Source of the DNA: Epiperipatus broadwayi
Lineage: Eukaryota; Onychophora; Udeonychophora; Euonychophora; Peripatidae
Direction of reading: 5' to 3'
Assembly: GCA_028023455.1 (NCBI GenBank)
Contig: JAQFVV010006837.1
Span: forward strand, 178,532-242,531
Length of the DNA: 64,000 bases
Shown here: positions 25,370-38,270 of the stretch, piece by piece
How positions within the stretch are numbered: position 1 is the first letter of the stretch
Layout: each line of letters begins with the position of its first letter
Notes under the pieces: generated by a model
What the model saw: the letters and a program-made list of their open reading frames with translations, nothing else
Databases searched by the model: none
What the model was told of the DNA's origin: nothing
Translations under genes and position numbers: made by a program

Positions 25370-25879
25370 TACTTTCATTAAGTGATCTGTGTCAAAGTTT
25401 TGACAGCAGCACATTTGACATGTCGATTGAGTTGTAGAAATTTGCTATTTTTATATATATTGAACAATGATAAAGATAGGTGTAAGAGATTGTTGTTGGT
25501 GTCAACCGACTGATGCTGGTTCAGTACAAAATCTGCATCTTGGGGATCCATAGAACTTTTTCACATCTTTAGTCATATGTTTATGATTACATCCCTCCAC
25601 AAGGTGTTAAAAGCAGATAGAAACCAGTAACTAACAACCTTGCATGAGAATGGTATAATAAAAATTATTCTATCAAAATATTATTCACTAACATGAGTAA
25701 CTCTTACTTTGTTATCATAATCTGTAGTATCAATTACAAATATAACAATGTCTTCACCATTATAAAATATCTACTAACTGTTGCTTTTGATGGAAGAGCC
25801 TAGTGGTGAATGTAATCTTAAATGGACTATTCACAAATTTATTGTAGTTTAATCCTTATGCTGATATTGTCCCTGATCA

Positions 25880-26045
25880 GGCCAGCAGCATCTGAAGAAG
25901 AAAGGAGAATAGTAAAATTTGAAATGCCACATTGTATATTTGAAAAATTTAAATAAAAATGGATTTTTCTACAAGCCATTTAATAATTAATAGTAGATAG
26001 TGGAAATAAGTTCAAATTGTAATTACAATTAAAATGCTACCATCA
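25880..26045 (+). repeat. Dispersed 'gaagaagaaaggagaata' repeat, copy 1
   Basis: Shares 'agcagcatctgaagaagaaa', 'ggagaatagta' and later 'agtagatagtggaaataag' with 38060-38270. Confidence 0.6.
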
Positions 26046-28390
26046 TAACCGTTCAAACAAACAGGATGATAAATATTTTACTATTTCACTTTTATTTACA
26101 TGTAGTATTAGATTAAAGTTACAAATAAGAATGTTTCATAAAGAGCCAAAGGTTCACAACTTCGTTGAGTGCTGATTTTAACCTGTGACATTGCAGTGTG
26201 ACAAGTGACACTGTTTTTTGTTTCTCATTTGGGATTTTAAATAAGTTTACAAACTAAATCCATTTAAAAAAAATGGAAATGTATAAAACATTTCATTGGT
26301 ACATTTGTGTAGTTTTCTATAATGATATTTAACTTGTCATTATATATTCAAATACTCCCATTATTTAGTTGAAAAGTTTGAATATTTTTCTGAAGACATT
26401 TAACAATAAAAAATGGCATTTCACTTAGAATTTTTCTCTTTTTTTATTAAGATATCGCTGGCTTAATTATTGATAGTACTACCATACAGTTAAATTTAAA
26501 AAGATATTCTAATCAACTGGGCTATTGTGATAAAGGTCTACTTAGTTGAAACACATCCAAATTCAGTATTCAACTTGTCAACAGAAAAAAAAATAATATT
26601 ACTCAATTATTGTATTCTTTATTAATCTGTATATTAATGCACGACTCTGAAAAAACCCCAATTATGACTGATATTTGTTATGAATCAACTGTGTGTTTAT
26701 AATTTTCTACAATCACTGCCATTTTGGAGTGTGATTATGAAACGCAATGTAGCTAGCTGTACTATGGAATTTTTTCACTTTCATTAGTATTTCATATATC
26801 TTGGCAATATTTGGCACAACTTCAAGTTATACATCGATTTCTATTTAATAAAAATGCAAGCTGTAAGAGAGGCAAAACCATAACTACAATAACCTATACT
26901 AAATAATGATTTAAAAGTGAACAATTTTAACCGTCCTTGTTCAAGCATTAATAATAACATCTCCAAATCTTCACTTAATTAAAAAAAGAAAAGAGAAAAA
27001 GAAAAGAAAAAAAAACATTGCACCAGAAGCATGACTTATTAAAAATTAATGCAATAAAATGACAATATAAAAAATGATGGATAGAAATTTCACTAGGTAT
27101 TTTTATGAATGCATTCAAGTGCGTATTAGCTCTTTATGACAATAATTATGTTGTTTGATTTATCTGTACATATTTCCTCTTCAAATGTTAAATAAAAAAA
27201 ACAAGTTCTGTTTAATACAAATACAATTAAATCATATTCTACTTTATGATTACTGATGAAATGCCTGATACAGCTGACAAAAGAAATTCTTTTAAAATTA
27301 TTCACAAGAGTTCTCTATTGTCATGGTTTATAATTCTGAATTTGCTATTATATATAACATCTTACATTTTATTTTTTCAATGAGTTAATAAAGAATACTC
27401 AAATGCACTTATTAGTAATACTATAAAATATAGCTCTATAATGTATTATTTACATAATTAGTAATTGTATATATTGAAATATTAAACATAAAAAATAAAA
27501 CTTTAAATGTTACTTACGTTTTAAATAAAAATAAATTTTTAGGTTACAAAACAACATACCACACATATAATAAATTATTTCAAGGTCAATTAGAATTATT
27601 GTCTAAACAAAGATTTTGAAAGATTAAAAATAAAACAAACATAGATATGCTATTTCTATTAAATTTCAAAGTTACTTTTAGAAATGTTTTATTAACACTT
27701 ATGTGTATATAGAGTCTATATAAAAGACTTAATAAATGGAGACTGTTTTATATATTTCCATCTCTAAATATGGTTCACTATTCAATTAAATATAAAATGA
27801 GTTAAGGTTCTAGATATTATAGTGAATCGATTGCATAAAAAACTTTACCCTTTTTTCATAAAATCAATGATTACATATTCATATTCTTTATATTTTGACT
27901 TATTATAAACACATTTTCTTTATATTTCAACCTGTTTTTCCATAAGGTCAATGATTATGTAAATTATATTCATTATATTTCCAGATTTTTCTAAAAATGT
28001 AACTCTTGTGGATAGTGAAGATTGAATTTATATGCATTATGATCATAATGTAAAATGTTAGGAGTGAAATAAGAAAATATTAGAAATTGATGAATTTCCA
28101 TCAGATAAACAACACAATGATAGTGCAACAAATAATGTCAATGTGTCAGATTTACTTAACATACATGTGGCTACAAGATATCTATATATGACTATGAATG
28201 AACATAGAAAAAAATCTCTGATAGATTTTGAAGTTTTATTTCTATCATGCATATAACAACTAATAATTTCTTTGATATAACATTAATCTTGAGTCAGAAG
28301 TGGAAGATATGTAATCATGGAAACCTAGTTGTAGAAAATCTTCTGTATTGCAATAATGATCTACATTCCTATGATTACTGCAGATTTAAT
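26046..28390. other. AT-rich DNA, nothing recognised
   Basis: Includes poly-purine runs (26980-27015). A 64-codon minus-strand frame at 28058-28252 has no recognisable feature. Confidence 0.6.
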
Positions 28391-28535
28391 CATAAGTTAT
28401 TAGATGGGATTTGAACCCAGACTTTCACAGTCACTTTAGTCATGCACTCCATCTTATACAACTGCTACACAAGATTACATATATGCAGAAAAAAAAACGA
28501 TCTCCAATATATGTATTTTATGTTGAACCACAGTC
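28391..28535 (+). repeat. ~470-bp family, subtype a fragment
   Basis: Has 'gatgggatttgaacccagac', the 'atcttatacaactgctacac' block and 'tgttgaaccacagtcatcag'. Confidence 0.65.
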
Positions 28536-29774
28536 ATCAGTTATTACTTTTTGAAAGGTTCCACTCACAATGCTCTGTTGATTCTAAAAGCTAATGAGAA
28601 GTGCCCGTAAAATGTTCCACATCTGATAAACCACTTAACCAATTTCTGGAATTTAAACTTTTGCTGCTCTCATATAATTGCAGTAAAACTGAATTAATGA
28701 CAGATTAAGCTTAATAAAAAATGAATGATTACATCTATGTTTTTTAGTTCCTATGAAGAATAAAATCAGCCACAAAGTAAAACTACATTTCAATTTACAT
28801 AAAAGTACTTTATAAGAATTTTGTATCTATATACATGAAATGCCAAATATCAAATGTATATATATAGATGTCTGTGTTGTAGAGCAGAAAAAAAAATCCA
28901 TTTCAATTAACGTTTTTATAAGTAAAATTTCCTGTTGGTAAAAAATTAATTTTATGTGTATTGTTAGTAAATTTTTGAAAAGATATAATGAAAATTATTT
29001 ATATTATTTGGGACAAATCTATTCTCAGAAATTTGAGTAGATGAATAAATGTTATTTATTTTTAAAATAAACCTTTCAATTCTTTCAAAATCTAAATTGA
29101 TTATGACATAACTATGCCGCTATCAGAAAAGTAATCTTTGTTGCAAACTCTAACTAATTTTTTGCAAACCATCGTTTGATATAGTTTCTTTTTTTAATTT
29201 TGAAGAGTTTTCTTTTTTGTGAGAGAGAGGAAGATATTAAATATACTTATGCCATTTATTATATATACATATAAGACTTAAAAGTCATCAAATTTCACAA
29301 AATCTTTTAATAAAGTAATAATATGTTGAACAAGCTTCTGAATTCATTCTCACTAAAAATAGTATCATAGTATATCCAGTCATACAACAACAACTGAGAT
29401 CTTGATTTTTTTTTGAATAGACAGATCATCTTTGAGAATATATATATAAAATAATCCCAGTGCATAACGCTATACTGAAATAAATATATACAAATATTAA
29501 GCATTAAATCACCCCACATGGTTAAGAAATACAGTACCGCCCTCTGTGAACTTATATATAAATACATTAGAGTTCGTATTTAAAAAAAGGCATTCACAAA
29601 TTATTGCTTCTATTTAATTTTAGTTTGTCTTAAAAATACTTCCTGGTCCTTAAGTAGTATTCAGACTAAAATTAGTAGGCATATGCTGAATTGATAAAAA
29701 AGATATGACATTCATGCATAAAATTTGAGATGGAGAATTCAATCATTTAACCAATGTTTGTATTCTAACTTTAC

Positions 29775-29840
29775 TAGAGTGAGAAATCAAACTAGAAATC
29801 ATTGCCTCTTGAATACACCACTCTACTATAGCAGTAAATC
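29775..29840 (-). repeat. tRNA-like SINE head
   Basis: The minus strand has TATAGTAGAGTGGTG, then TCTAGTTTGATTTC about 35 nt later, matching A and B box spacing. Confidence 0.45.
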
Positions 29841-30002
29841 GCAGAGAGTCAAAAATAACCCATTAACTTCAAACCAATCACTGTAATGATGTGACGTACT
29901 TGAAATATTGTGCTACTTTTGTCTTGCATGCTATATGGTAGTTGTAAAGTGGAAAGAAAACAATTCTTGGAATAATTTTTATTTGAGTAACAATTCTCAG
30001 TG

Positions 30003-30057
30003 AGATTTAGTTCAGTAGTAGATAATCAGACTACAAACTAAAGGTTATAGATTGCCA
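30003..30057 (+). repeat. tRNA-like SINE head
   Basis: TTTAGTTCAGTAGTAGA, then AGACTACAAACTAAAGGT, then TATAGATTGCC: A box, anticodon-arm-like and decayed B box in tRNA order. Confidence 0.5.
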
Positions 30058-30969
30058 TTTGGTTTGTTGTTACTAATGTTCAAATATCATATGATTTCCT
30101 AAGTGATGAAGTATTCAATGAATAATTTAGAATTAGTAATAATTGAAACAATAGCTTTTTAGTTTTAATTAATTAATATTGATAACAAATAGATTTCTTA
30201 AACATAATTTCCTTACAACACTACTTACAAAAAAAGTGCTGTAAAATACTGAGAGAGAATACATCAACAGAAATGCTAAGTATGTAAAGTGATTTCAGAA
30301 AATATTGATAAATATGAAACATCATTGCTGACATGTAGTGAATATTTAAAAGCCAAGAGACTATCATTAACAACCTTTTATTTGTTTATTTATTAATTAC
30401 AAGAGCTTTGAGGTTGTTTATTATGTTAAATTATAGGTTTTTTTAAACACTAAGTGTACAACATCTCAGTAGATATCATTAAGAATAATCTCTGTGTATA
30501 ACTATTTAATAGGCTATATTGGCAAAGAGACTGCATATTATTTTTTAACCCTCCATTTTGAACACTGAATATGAATGGGAGGAGAAAGATTTAAAGACAA
30601 ACTAATCCTCAATCTATCTCTGCTAAAAAATATCAACAATGTTAGGTGTGCTAATGATGCAACACCTTAAGACTCAAAATGGAAAGACAAAGAAAAATTA
30701 AAGGGAGAATTAAAAAAAACTGGACTATAATGGAATATAAAGAAGACAAAAGTTAAAAAGTTGAGTACTTTTGCCATAGGGAAATCTTCATCAACCAAAA
30801 AGTATTCAGCAATCAAAATATGCACCCCTCTGAATAGTTAGCAAACATCTCAGGGAAAAAATATTTAAAAACAGAAAAATATCTTTAAAAATTAAATTTA
30901 AAATTTTTTAAATAAAGTTTATTTAAGATTGTCTTCAAATGGAAGAGTGAATATGATAAAGTTGGATAT

Positions 30970-31100
30970 AAAAAATGAATCAAATAATTTTATTGGGAGT
31001 TCATGAGAAATTTGAGTGTCAGAAGTTATGGCATTGGACATGATCCGTGGGCTTTGAACTCAAATCCAACACCTTATCATTATACTAAACCATGCAGATA
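30970..31100 (-). repeat. tRNA-derived SINE, shared family member 1
   Basis: On the minus strand GGTTTAGTATAATGATAAGG (A box) precedes GAGTTCAAAGCCC (B box) by about 30 nt. The body ('tcaaataattttattgggag') resembles 51645-51780. Confidence 0.55.
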
Positions 31101-31485
31101 GAACTGTAGTGATGGAAAAAAAATGTTTTCAAAATATTGTTAATGCAGGAAAATAAAGACATGAAAACTGAAAGTACATTAGAAGTCCAATACCCAAATT
31201 AAAATTGTTGACTTTGATAATATTATAAGATGATGTAATTAATCAAATTGTCAAAATATTTGGAAATTTTTTTTAAGGTCAATAACCAGATGTGAAACGA
31301 ATGGGCTTCACCATCACATTACTAAATAATCCATTGATCATTACGAAACACTAAAGAGATGACAGATTACAATGCCTCTTATATGACAAGAAACGAGCAA
31401 CGTCTTAATATTACCTAATAATAATAATAAAAAAAACAAAAATAGCTAAAATTTATGTTACCAATTAATATATCTATTTAGAAAA

Positions 31486-31590
31486 TATTATTATAGGGGA
31501 TTTGAATCTAGACTCTCAAACTCCCTTCATCTATTCAATCTATCTCATACAACTGATACACTTGATCATACACATGTGAAAAAACTATAA
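31486..31590 (+). repeat. ~470-bp family, subtype a fragment
   Basis: Has 'ataggggatttgaatctagac' and 'atctcatacaactgatacac'; lost after the 'catgtgaaaaa' word. Confidence 0.7.
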
Positions 31591-32841
31591 AGTATACTTG
31601 TATTTAAATATAACTATTTTAAAAAATATAAATTAATTAATATTTACATTTATTATTTTTTGAAGTATGTGAGTGCATGAATACATAGTGTTTGCTTTTT
31701 TTACATTATGCACAAATGAAAGGAAGTACAACTTCGAAAGAATATAATATTTTTTAAAGAATCATGCTGGTATTACAACTAAAGGATATACTTTTTATCC
31801 TCTACTAACTTCATTACTTCGTCTGGTTGCTTAAGAATAAAAAAAAACAAAGCAAACTGAAATTTTGCCTAACCATTTTAATGTATCAGAGATGATGAAT
31901 TCTAGCACACCCAGGAAATAACTATAAGGCTTTTTACAATCTCCCATACTGTTGCTTTTTCAGGAATTTTCGAGATATTTCCAACTCTCCAATCTCACTG
32001 CAAAACTCGATTTCAGCTAATTCAGCACATAACTATTATATCAAATTTTTATTTTAAAACATTTTGTATCATATGTTTATTTATTTGTTTTAATTAAAGT
32101 TTTCCTGATCTCATGATTTAAAATAACAGCAAAATACAATCTCTTACCAAGTCTGTTTATAGAATTGCTGGCACTAATACAAGTTTATTCTATTATTTGA
32201 TTTCTTTGCAGATTTCATTACTTATTTATTGAAATTGTTTTAACCTTAGTCAATCTTTTCAGTTAATTACTTGTATACATTGTAAAGGTTTACTTGTTTG
32301 AATGAAATTTTAACCTTAATTTATTTTTAACAATTAATTACTTGTTTACATAAATCAATTGACCTGGAAATTCTATAAAATTTTACTTGGGTGGGGGTGG
32401 GGGGATCCCCAATATCTCATATTTTGCTTTACTTTTAGAATCAAATTAAAAATTTATCTCTTTCCAAAGACAATATCATATATACACAATATGCATATAA
32501 ACAAATAAATGTATATGTATTTTGATTAATTTTATAACATTATACTATTCATTTCCAATTGATACACAATAAAGTTAAAACAATGTGATGGGATCAAATC
32601 TTCTATTGAAAAGATATTATTGTTGGGGTCATTATTTTTAGTTTAACTGTATTTGGCACTACTTGTAAGCATTTGTGTTTTAAATCGAGTACTTTTTTTC
32701 TAATATTTAAATTAAAATTGTGATTATTTATTAAGTGCATTGGAAGTATGTAAATAATACTTTTGAAAAAGGTTTTAACCTTTATAATATGCGCCTTAAA
32801 TGTTTATATTAGACAAATGATGTTATTGTTTTTTTTTTTTC
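31591..32841. other. AT-rich DNA, nothing recognised
   Basis: Contains a G-rich run at 32390-32405 and an otherwise featureless sequence. Confidence 0.6.
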
Positions 32842-34020
32842 ACTATAGAGAAACCTCTCAAACCTCGACCAAGATAGCAATTTTATAAAGATAAAAGCGG
32901 CCACCTTATCTTTAACATAAATTCCCATTTATATAGTTATATAATTAATGTGTGAAGGAAATGGTATATTTAATTAAAGAGTCAAGAGAGTAACAGCTTC
33001 ATGCTCTCAGTCAAGATACTTCAAATTGGCCTATATAAGTGGAAATTTAGGTTAAAGATATGATGGCCACTCTTATCTTCATTAATCTCTTTTTTGCTGA
33101 TTATTTTATTGGCCAAGTGAGGTAAAAGTCTAAACTTTTAACTGGTCAATTCACAAACTCAAGCGTCAAAATATATTCATCTTTTAATATTATATTCACT
33201 TTAGTTTCATTTGTAAAAAGTATATTAATAATTTGTCAGGTTATGAAAGTGAACAAAAGTTTTTTCAAAAATAAATTTTTATTTATAATTATAAAAATAT
33301 TCGATAGCAGCAAATCTAAAACAACCGTTACTCACCAACCAAAAAGTTTTGCTGACATCAGTGCTTTCTTTCCCAATTTTACATTGCAGATAAGTAAATA
33401 ATTTTTGCTAAAGTCTTAACTATTTTTCTAAAATAATTTTATTTTTAGCATATTTTATCAAAATAATTTATAATTTGTCAAAAAATACTTTTTAAAATGG
33501 TCTAAAACATTCGTGTATCATTTTCGAAATGAAACAAAAGAAATCGTAGCAGTAAAAGTTATTGAAAACCATTTTCTTTGTCGAAAAATAACAGCCAATC
33601 AGAATTAAGAATGGGCAGCACTCTTCTTTAGTTAGACCTTTAATGTCAGTTTTATTGATTTTTTTACTTGTAAAATAATTCAAGAGAGGGTAGCCTCTTA
33701 CAAAAGTTTTTTAACCTTTAAAAATAACACAAAATCTTAATGGTAGTATTAAAAATGCCCAATTTAGAGTGACTGGAAACCGTCACATTTTTAGCCGTAA
33801 ATAGCAAAAAGTTGGTTCCCATTTATATACTTATATAGTTAATGTATGAAGGAAATAGTATATTTAATGAAAGAGTCAAGAGAGTAACAGCTTCATGCTC
33901 TCAAATCAAGATACTTCAAATTGGCCTATATAAGTGGAAATTTAGGTTAAGGATAAGACCGTCGCTCTTATCTTTATTAAATCGCTATCTTGTGTCGAGA
34001 TTTGAGAGTCCCTCTATAGT
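32842..34020. mobile_element. DNA-transposon-like element with ~90-bp TIRs and an internal duplication
   Basis: The left end cactatagag (32841) with 'ctctcaaacctcgac' mirrors the right end 'gtcgagatttgagag' and 'cctctatagt' (to 34020). Within it, a ~170-bp segment is repeated directly: 32923-33095 and 33817-33985, offset 894 nt, starting tcccatttatata. A ~720-bp unrelated stretch lies between. It could be two partial copies of a ~320-bp MITE flanking a filler, or one larger element. No transposase frame is seen. Confidence 0.65.
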
Positions 34021-34250
34021 CAAAAAACTATTGTTTGACAATTATAAATGTTCAAGGCAGAGATGATAAAAGTTAAAGCCTTTCTCTGAAGTATTTAATA
34101 TTTAAATTGCAAATATTATCAAATGCAAAACAGTATAAAATATTGTTTCAGTCTACCATAATAAAAAAAATAATATTTAGCACTCCCAACAATAAGCTAT
34201 TTCAATATGATAAATATGTATATTTTATATATTATTGTTTAATAAAATTA

Positions 34251-34273
34251 CAGTATATATATATATATATATG
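34251..34273. repeat. (AT)n microsatellite
   Basis: Pure TA/AT dinucleotide run. Similar short runs occur at 3811-3825, 4874-4889, 58488-58502 and 61811-61828. Confidence 0.95.
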
Positions 34274-34814
34274 ATATTGATTTTCTTTTATTAAAAATAT
34301 TTACACACTCATAACGCATTTTTCTTTATGTAACATACATTTTACGTTTTTTTTCCTTTTCTCTTTTTTAAAATGTCTATTAAATAATTTATTTAATGAA
34401 AGGAAAAATCTGACTGATTAATATATATGACAAATATTTGGATTATTTGTTAAGAATTATCATAAATAAAAAAAAATGAAGCATTTTATTGTATTTAGAG
34501 AATTAATTAGATACATTAACTAAGTAATCAAAATTATTTTTAAATGATTCTTGATGGGAAAACATACAACACTGATTTGGCATTAAAAAGTGTTTAAAAA
34601 TTATTTTGTTCAGAACATATTTTGCAATGAAGGCATGATTAAATAATATTATATAATTTCCAGATTTTGTACATGAATATGACATCAAAAATATGAAATT
34701 TGATCTTGTTTTGAAAGTTACAAGGCAAAAAGGAAAACATGTTGAGTTTAATTTTTTTTTTTTACTAAAAAGAAATACAAAAATGTTTTTAAGTATGGTA
34801 TCTTTTTGTTTATC

Positions 34815-35850
34815 CTTTATACTTCATTTCTGGTACAATTCTGATCCTCAAAAAGAAATCTGCACATTTCAGGGCACTACTCATCTTTGTAACACTGCTC
34901 AATGACTTACTATCCTGATGAAAATATTTCTCTTGTTCACCACAAATAATGAGGAAGACATATAAGCAATAATAGAGGATATTCAGATTCAAGAAGCTTG
35001 TGAGAGAAATTTTTAAATCTGATGTTGCTTCCCTTTTGTTGTCTGTCAGCTAACTCCCAAATGTCTTCACTTTTTTATTCTTCAATCTGAGGGCCAATAA
35101 ATATACCCTCCTTAATTTTCTTGGTGATGATCCTTGAAAATAGCTGGCACAATAAGATAAACTCATCACGGTTCCTATGAGGACCCTTTTATAAAATGTT
35201 TCACGAATTCAAGTTTAAAATGTACAAGTAAAAGAATGACTTTATTCAGAATACCAACTGCTCAATATATTGCATTCTTCTGGCTTGGTACAAGTGACAA
35301 TTGACAAGATCAGTCCTATTTCTTCTAATGATTTAACCTATCATTACTGTACCATTCACAGAGAACAGACTTTTACATAGGCTCTGTTTTGTACCACTAA
35401 ATTAGTGATAACTTTAAAATTGCAGCACACATGCCAATTATAATTCATATATTATTTAAGTCTATAAAGGTTTTCCATAACTATTTAGTTTCTTTAGTTC
35501 AGGTTCTGTATGCCAGTGGGATGGAGGAAGCACACTGCCATTATGCAAATGCACCACTTTCAAACTGACCATTGAATGACTACTAAACAAAGGCCATTCA
35601 TTGTAATTTAAGTTCATGAATCTTAAACTATTTATTGACCATTAATGACATTGCTATAGAAAGTAAGCTCACTTCTTTAGAATAGAACTGCACAAACCAT
35701 TGTCATTGGCAGTGAAAGTATTTTTTATGAGGTGATTTTAGTTCAACTTGGTGGCCAATCATTTTATTATTATTCTTGGGGCAATTCCAGGTCCCCAATA
35801 AGATCACTTATTTCTTTCCGTGTTAACGTGCCCTCTTCAGAAACATTCAA
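34815..35850 (-). pseudogene. Decayed repeat-associated protein (FIDxSK / KIKEGIF.GPQI / EQxxxFHQD family)
   Basis: Several ordered fragments match a protein I remember as a highly repeated, usually 'uncharacterized' family in invertebrate genomes. They are LTRKEISDLIGDLELPQE (about 35780-35835), a WPLFS..MVSLKVVHLHNGS segment (about 35520-35590), a KNAIY..VGI.NKVIL.LLHFKLEFVKHFIKG equivalent (about 35160-35290), KKIKEGIFIGPQIEE (35078-35120), and GEQEKYFHQD (34912-34941). Frames shift repeatedly and stops are common, so it is a dead copy. I do not remember an assigned enzymatic function. High copy number suggests it belongs to a mobile element, which is inference. No terminal repeats were identified. 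Sequence up to about 36050 may be its N-terminal part. Confidence 0.65.
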
Positions 35851-36652
35851 AAATAAATTCTCAATTCATTGATGACAGCATTATTAATTTTTTCACACTA
35901 GTTCATTTACATCATTCTCCATTTATGCATTTGGGGGTTCTGTAATGGATATTTTCAACATGCATAATAAGCAATCTCTTATATGATTATTTGGTTCCCT
36001 CCATACCATTGGGGCTGCAAATGACATATCATATTTTCTCCAACACAGCCATTATCAAATATATGTTGAACAGATATTGCAATAAAAATGTGGATTACAT
36101 GATTTGTCTCACTTTTCTACTTACCAAAGTATAGGAAGTAGGCTTTTTGTAAGTAAGATTGCTATAAACCAATTCTTACTAAAAGCAAATATAATTAACA
36201 AAAATGTTTTTCACTATTCATGCATTTATAGAATGTATTTTCAACATAATAAATCTAAAATAACACAAAGACTGCATTAATACTCATTATGAATATTAAA
36301 AAAAAAAACAAAAAAAAAAATAACTCAGTGGGCAAATCTTAATGAAATTTGACTTTGCTTTCAATCTGCACAAGCATTTCTTCCCCTTCAAAAGTAAAAA
36401 CACATTCCACATGATCAAAGTCAGTACTTGTCTTTGCATTCACCAAAGATTTCAAAAAAGAAAAGATTGTAATTAAAGAATAAAGACTTTATTTAAAAAT
36501 TTCCATGTTGAAGGATCAACAAAAACAAAAAATATCAGTGCCAATCATACTTTGTCAGGATATTAATTTTTGTTTATATTGTGTATTTAATTATTTTTAT
36601 GAATATGTGTATACATGTATTACTTATATAATTATATATTTGAATATTGTAA

Positions 36653-36751
36653 CTCTGATGATGACTGCAGGACAGTCGAAACTGTTAGTTTTTATATAAA
36701 TAAAGAGTATTGATAAAGTGTTTATAAGAAAGGTGTAAATGGTATGATATG
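36653..36751 (+). repeat. Third copy of the 'gatgatgactgc' repeat
   Basis: Matches the reverse complement of 20590-20689 from 'ctctgatgatgactgcagg' to 'gaaaggtgtaaatggtatg'. Confidence 0.7.
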
Positions 36752-37640
36752 TAAATGGTAGGATATAAAGATGTGAAATAAAGAATAAAAAATGTAAATA
36801 TATGGAGAGAGAAATATTTTAATTCCTGAACACATCATAATTGAAAATTCTAGCAAATATGAGGAGAGAAATACTTTAATCTCCAAAAAATACAGCCTTT
36901 TCTTAAATTTCTTTAATGTTTTTTACCTTTTTCTCTCTATAAAAACCAATCTCACATTTTCAATGTAATTTTTATGTTCAGTATCACAAAATTATTTAAA
37001 GCTATTTACTCATGTCTCTATTGAAAAAAAAAACTTCCTCATTTTTGTAGAACAGTGTTATTATTATGATTCTAATATTGGTCAAAGAAGTAGTATTTAG
37101 ATCAGGAATGCTGTTTTATGCACACCTTACAAAAGAGAGAGCAGTGACTGAAATTATGCAATAAAAAATTTGGCAGATAATCTTGCTGCCCAACATTGCA
37201 AAAGAAAAAAAAATCTAGAAATAAAATGAAGTTAATGTATATTGGACAATAACAACAAATAAAAATAATTATAAATTCATCTATAGCATATTAAAAAATG
37301 GACTTAACACACATTGGAAAACAAGTAATGGAAATTTTTTATAATTCATTTATAGCATATTAAGAAATGTTATTAATACAGATTGTACTGATTATGAAGA
37401 TATTTTAGTAATAAATGCAATTTCCATTTCAGTTGTTTAAAAAAAAAATTTGAAGTTGCAAATAAGCAAGCTTTACTTTTCTACCTGTTAAATGTTAGCA
37501 AAGATCAAAAAAGTATTTTTTTTAAATGTTGATATAAATATTTAAAAAAAAAATTATAATTATATGGAGGACTATTTCTATCATCTAATATTAATTATTA
37601 AAAGCTTTTAGTTAAATTCAAACTTTATTTAAACTTTCTA

Positions 37641-37875
37641 ATACAGGCTTATTATATACCTGTATGAATAGATGTAATATATAGGGTATATAAGCACAGA
37701 CTTTCACATGATCCACCACTCACCACTCTATCTCATATCACTGATACACTTGAACACATATATGTCGAAAAGATAAATAATCACTAATATACGTATTTCA
37801 TGTTAAACTAGCAATCATCAATTGGTCCAGATTATCATCTCTACACATATATGCAATAAGTGCTTAGATATTCAA
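37641..37875 (+). repeat. ~470-bp family, subtype b, 5' half
   Basis: Subtype b start ('acaggcttattatatacctgt'), then 'tagggtatataagcacagac' to 'ttggtccagattatcatctc' and 'gtgcttagata'. Confidence 0.75.
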
Positions 37876-38014
37876 CTGGCAATAACTGCACTCAGATTAC
37901 TATATAACTTAACACTTTGAGTGATATTATTCTCATCTCTTCTTTAAGTAATGCTAGCCTGACCTGGACAATATTGGCAGGGGAATAAAATCTTAGACAT
38001 TTACATTTATGAAT

Positions 38015-38048
38015 ACTGAATTTAAATCAATGCTCTAACTAACTAGGA
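38015..38048 (-). repeat. tRNA-like SINE head
   Basis: The minus strand has TAGTTAGTTAGAGCATTG (A box) running directly into GATTTAAATTC (B-box-like). The spacing is too short for an intact promoter. Confidence 0.4.
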
Positions 38049-38059
38049 TAGTATTATCA

Positions 38060-38270
38060 CTGATGATGCAGCAACACTTGAAGAAGAGAGGAGAATAATA
38101 CCCCTTGAAACATTGGGTTATAAACAATCGGTGTATTATTATGAACAGTTAAATGTATTTAAAAAAATTAAGTTAAAGTGTGAATTTTTATAAAAACATT
38201 TAACAATGAATATTAGATGATGGAAATAGTCCAACATAAAATTCACAATACCATCATTACAAATTTTCAG
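38060..38270 (+). repeat. Dispersed 'gaagaagaaaggagaata' repeat, copy 2
   Basis: Counterpart of 25880-26045 ('gatgatgcagcaacacttga', 'gaagagaggagaataata', 'gatgatggaaatagtcc'). It follows a tRNA-like head at 38015-38048. Confidence 0.6.

Noticed and set aside
30003-30057. Functional tRNA gene
   Set aside because: Box order is right but no acceptor stem closes and the T arm is degraded; better read as a decayed SINE head.
36653-36690. Hammerhead-ribozyme look-alike (CTGATGA, a short stem, GAAAC)
   Set aside because: An extra T separates CTGATGA from the GACTG/CAGTC stem, no pairing for stem I is seen on either side, and the other two copies read CTAATGA. Core rules are not met.
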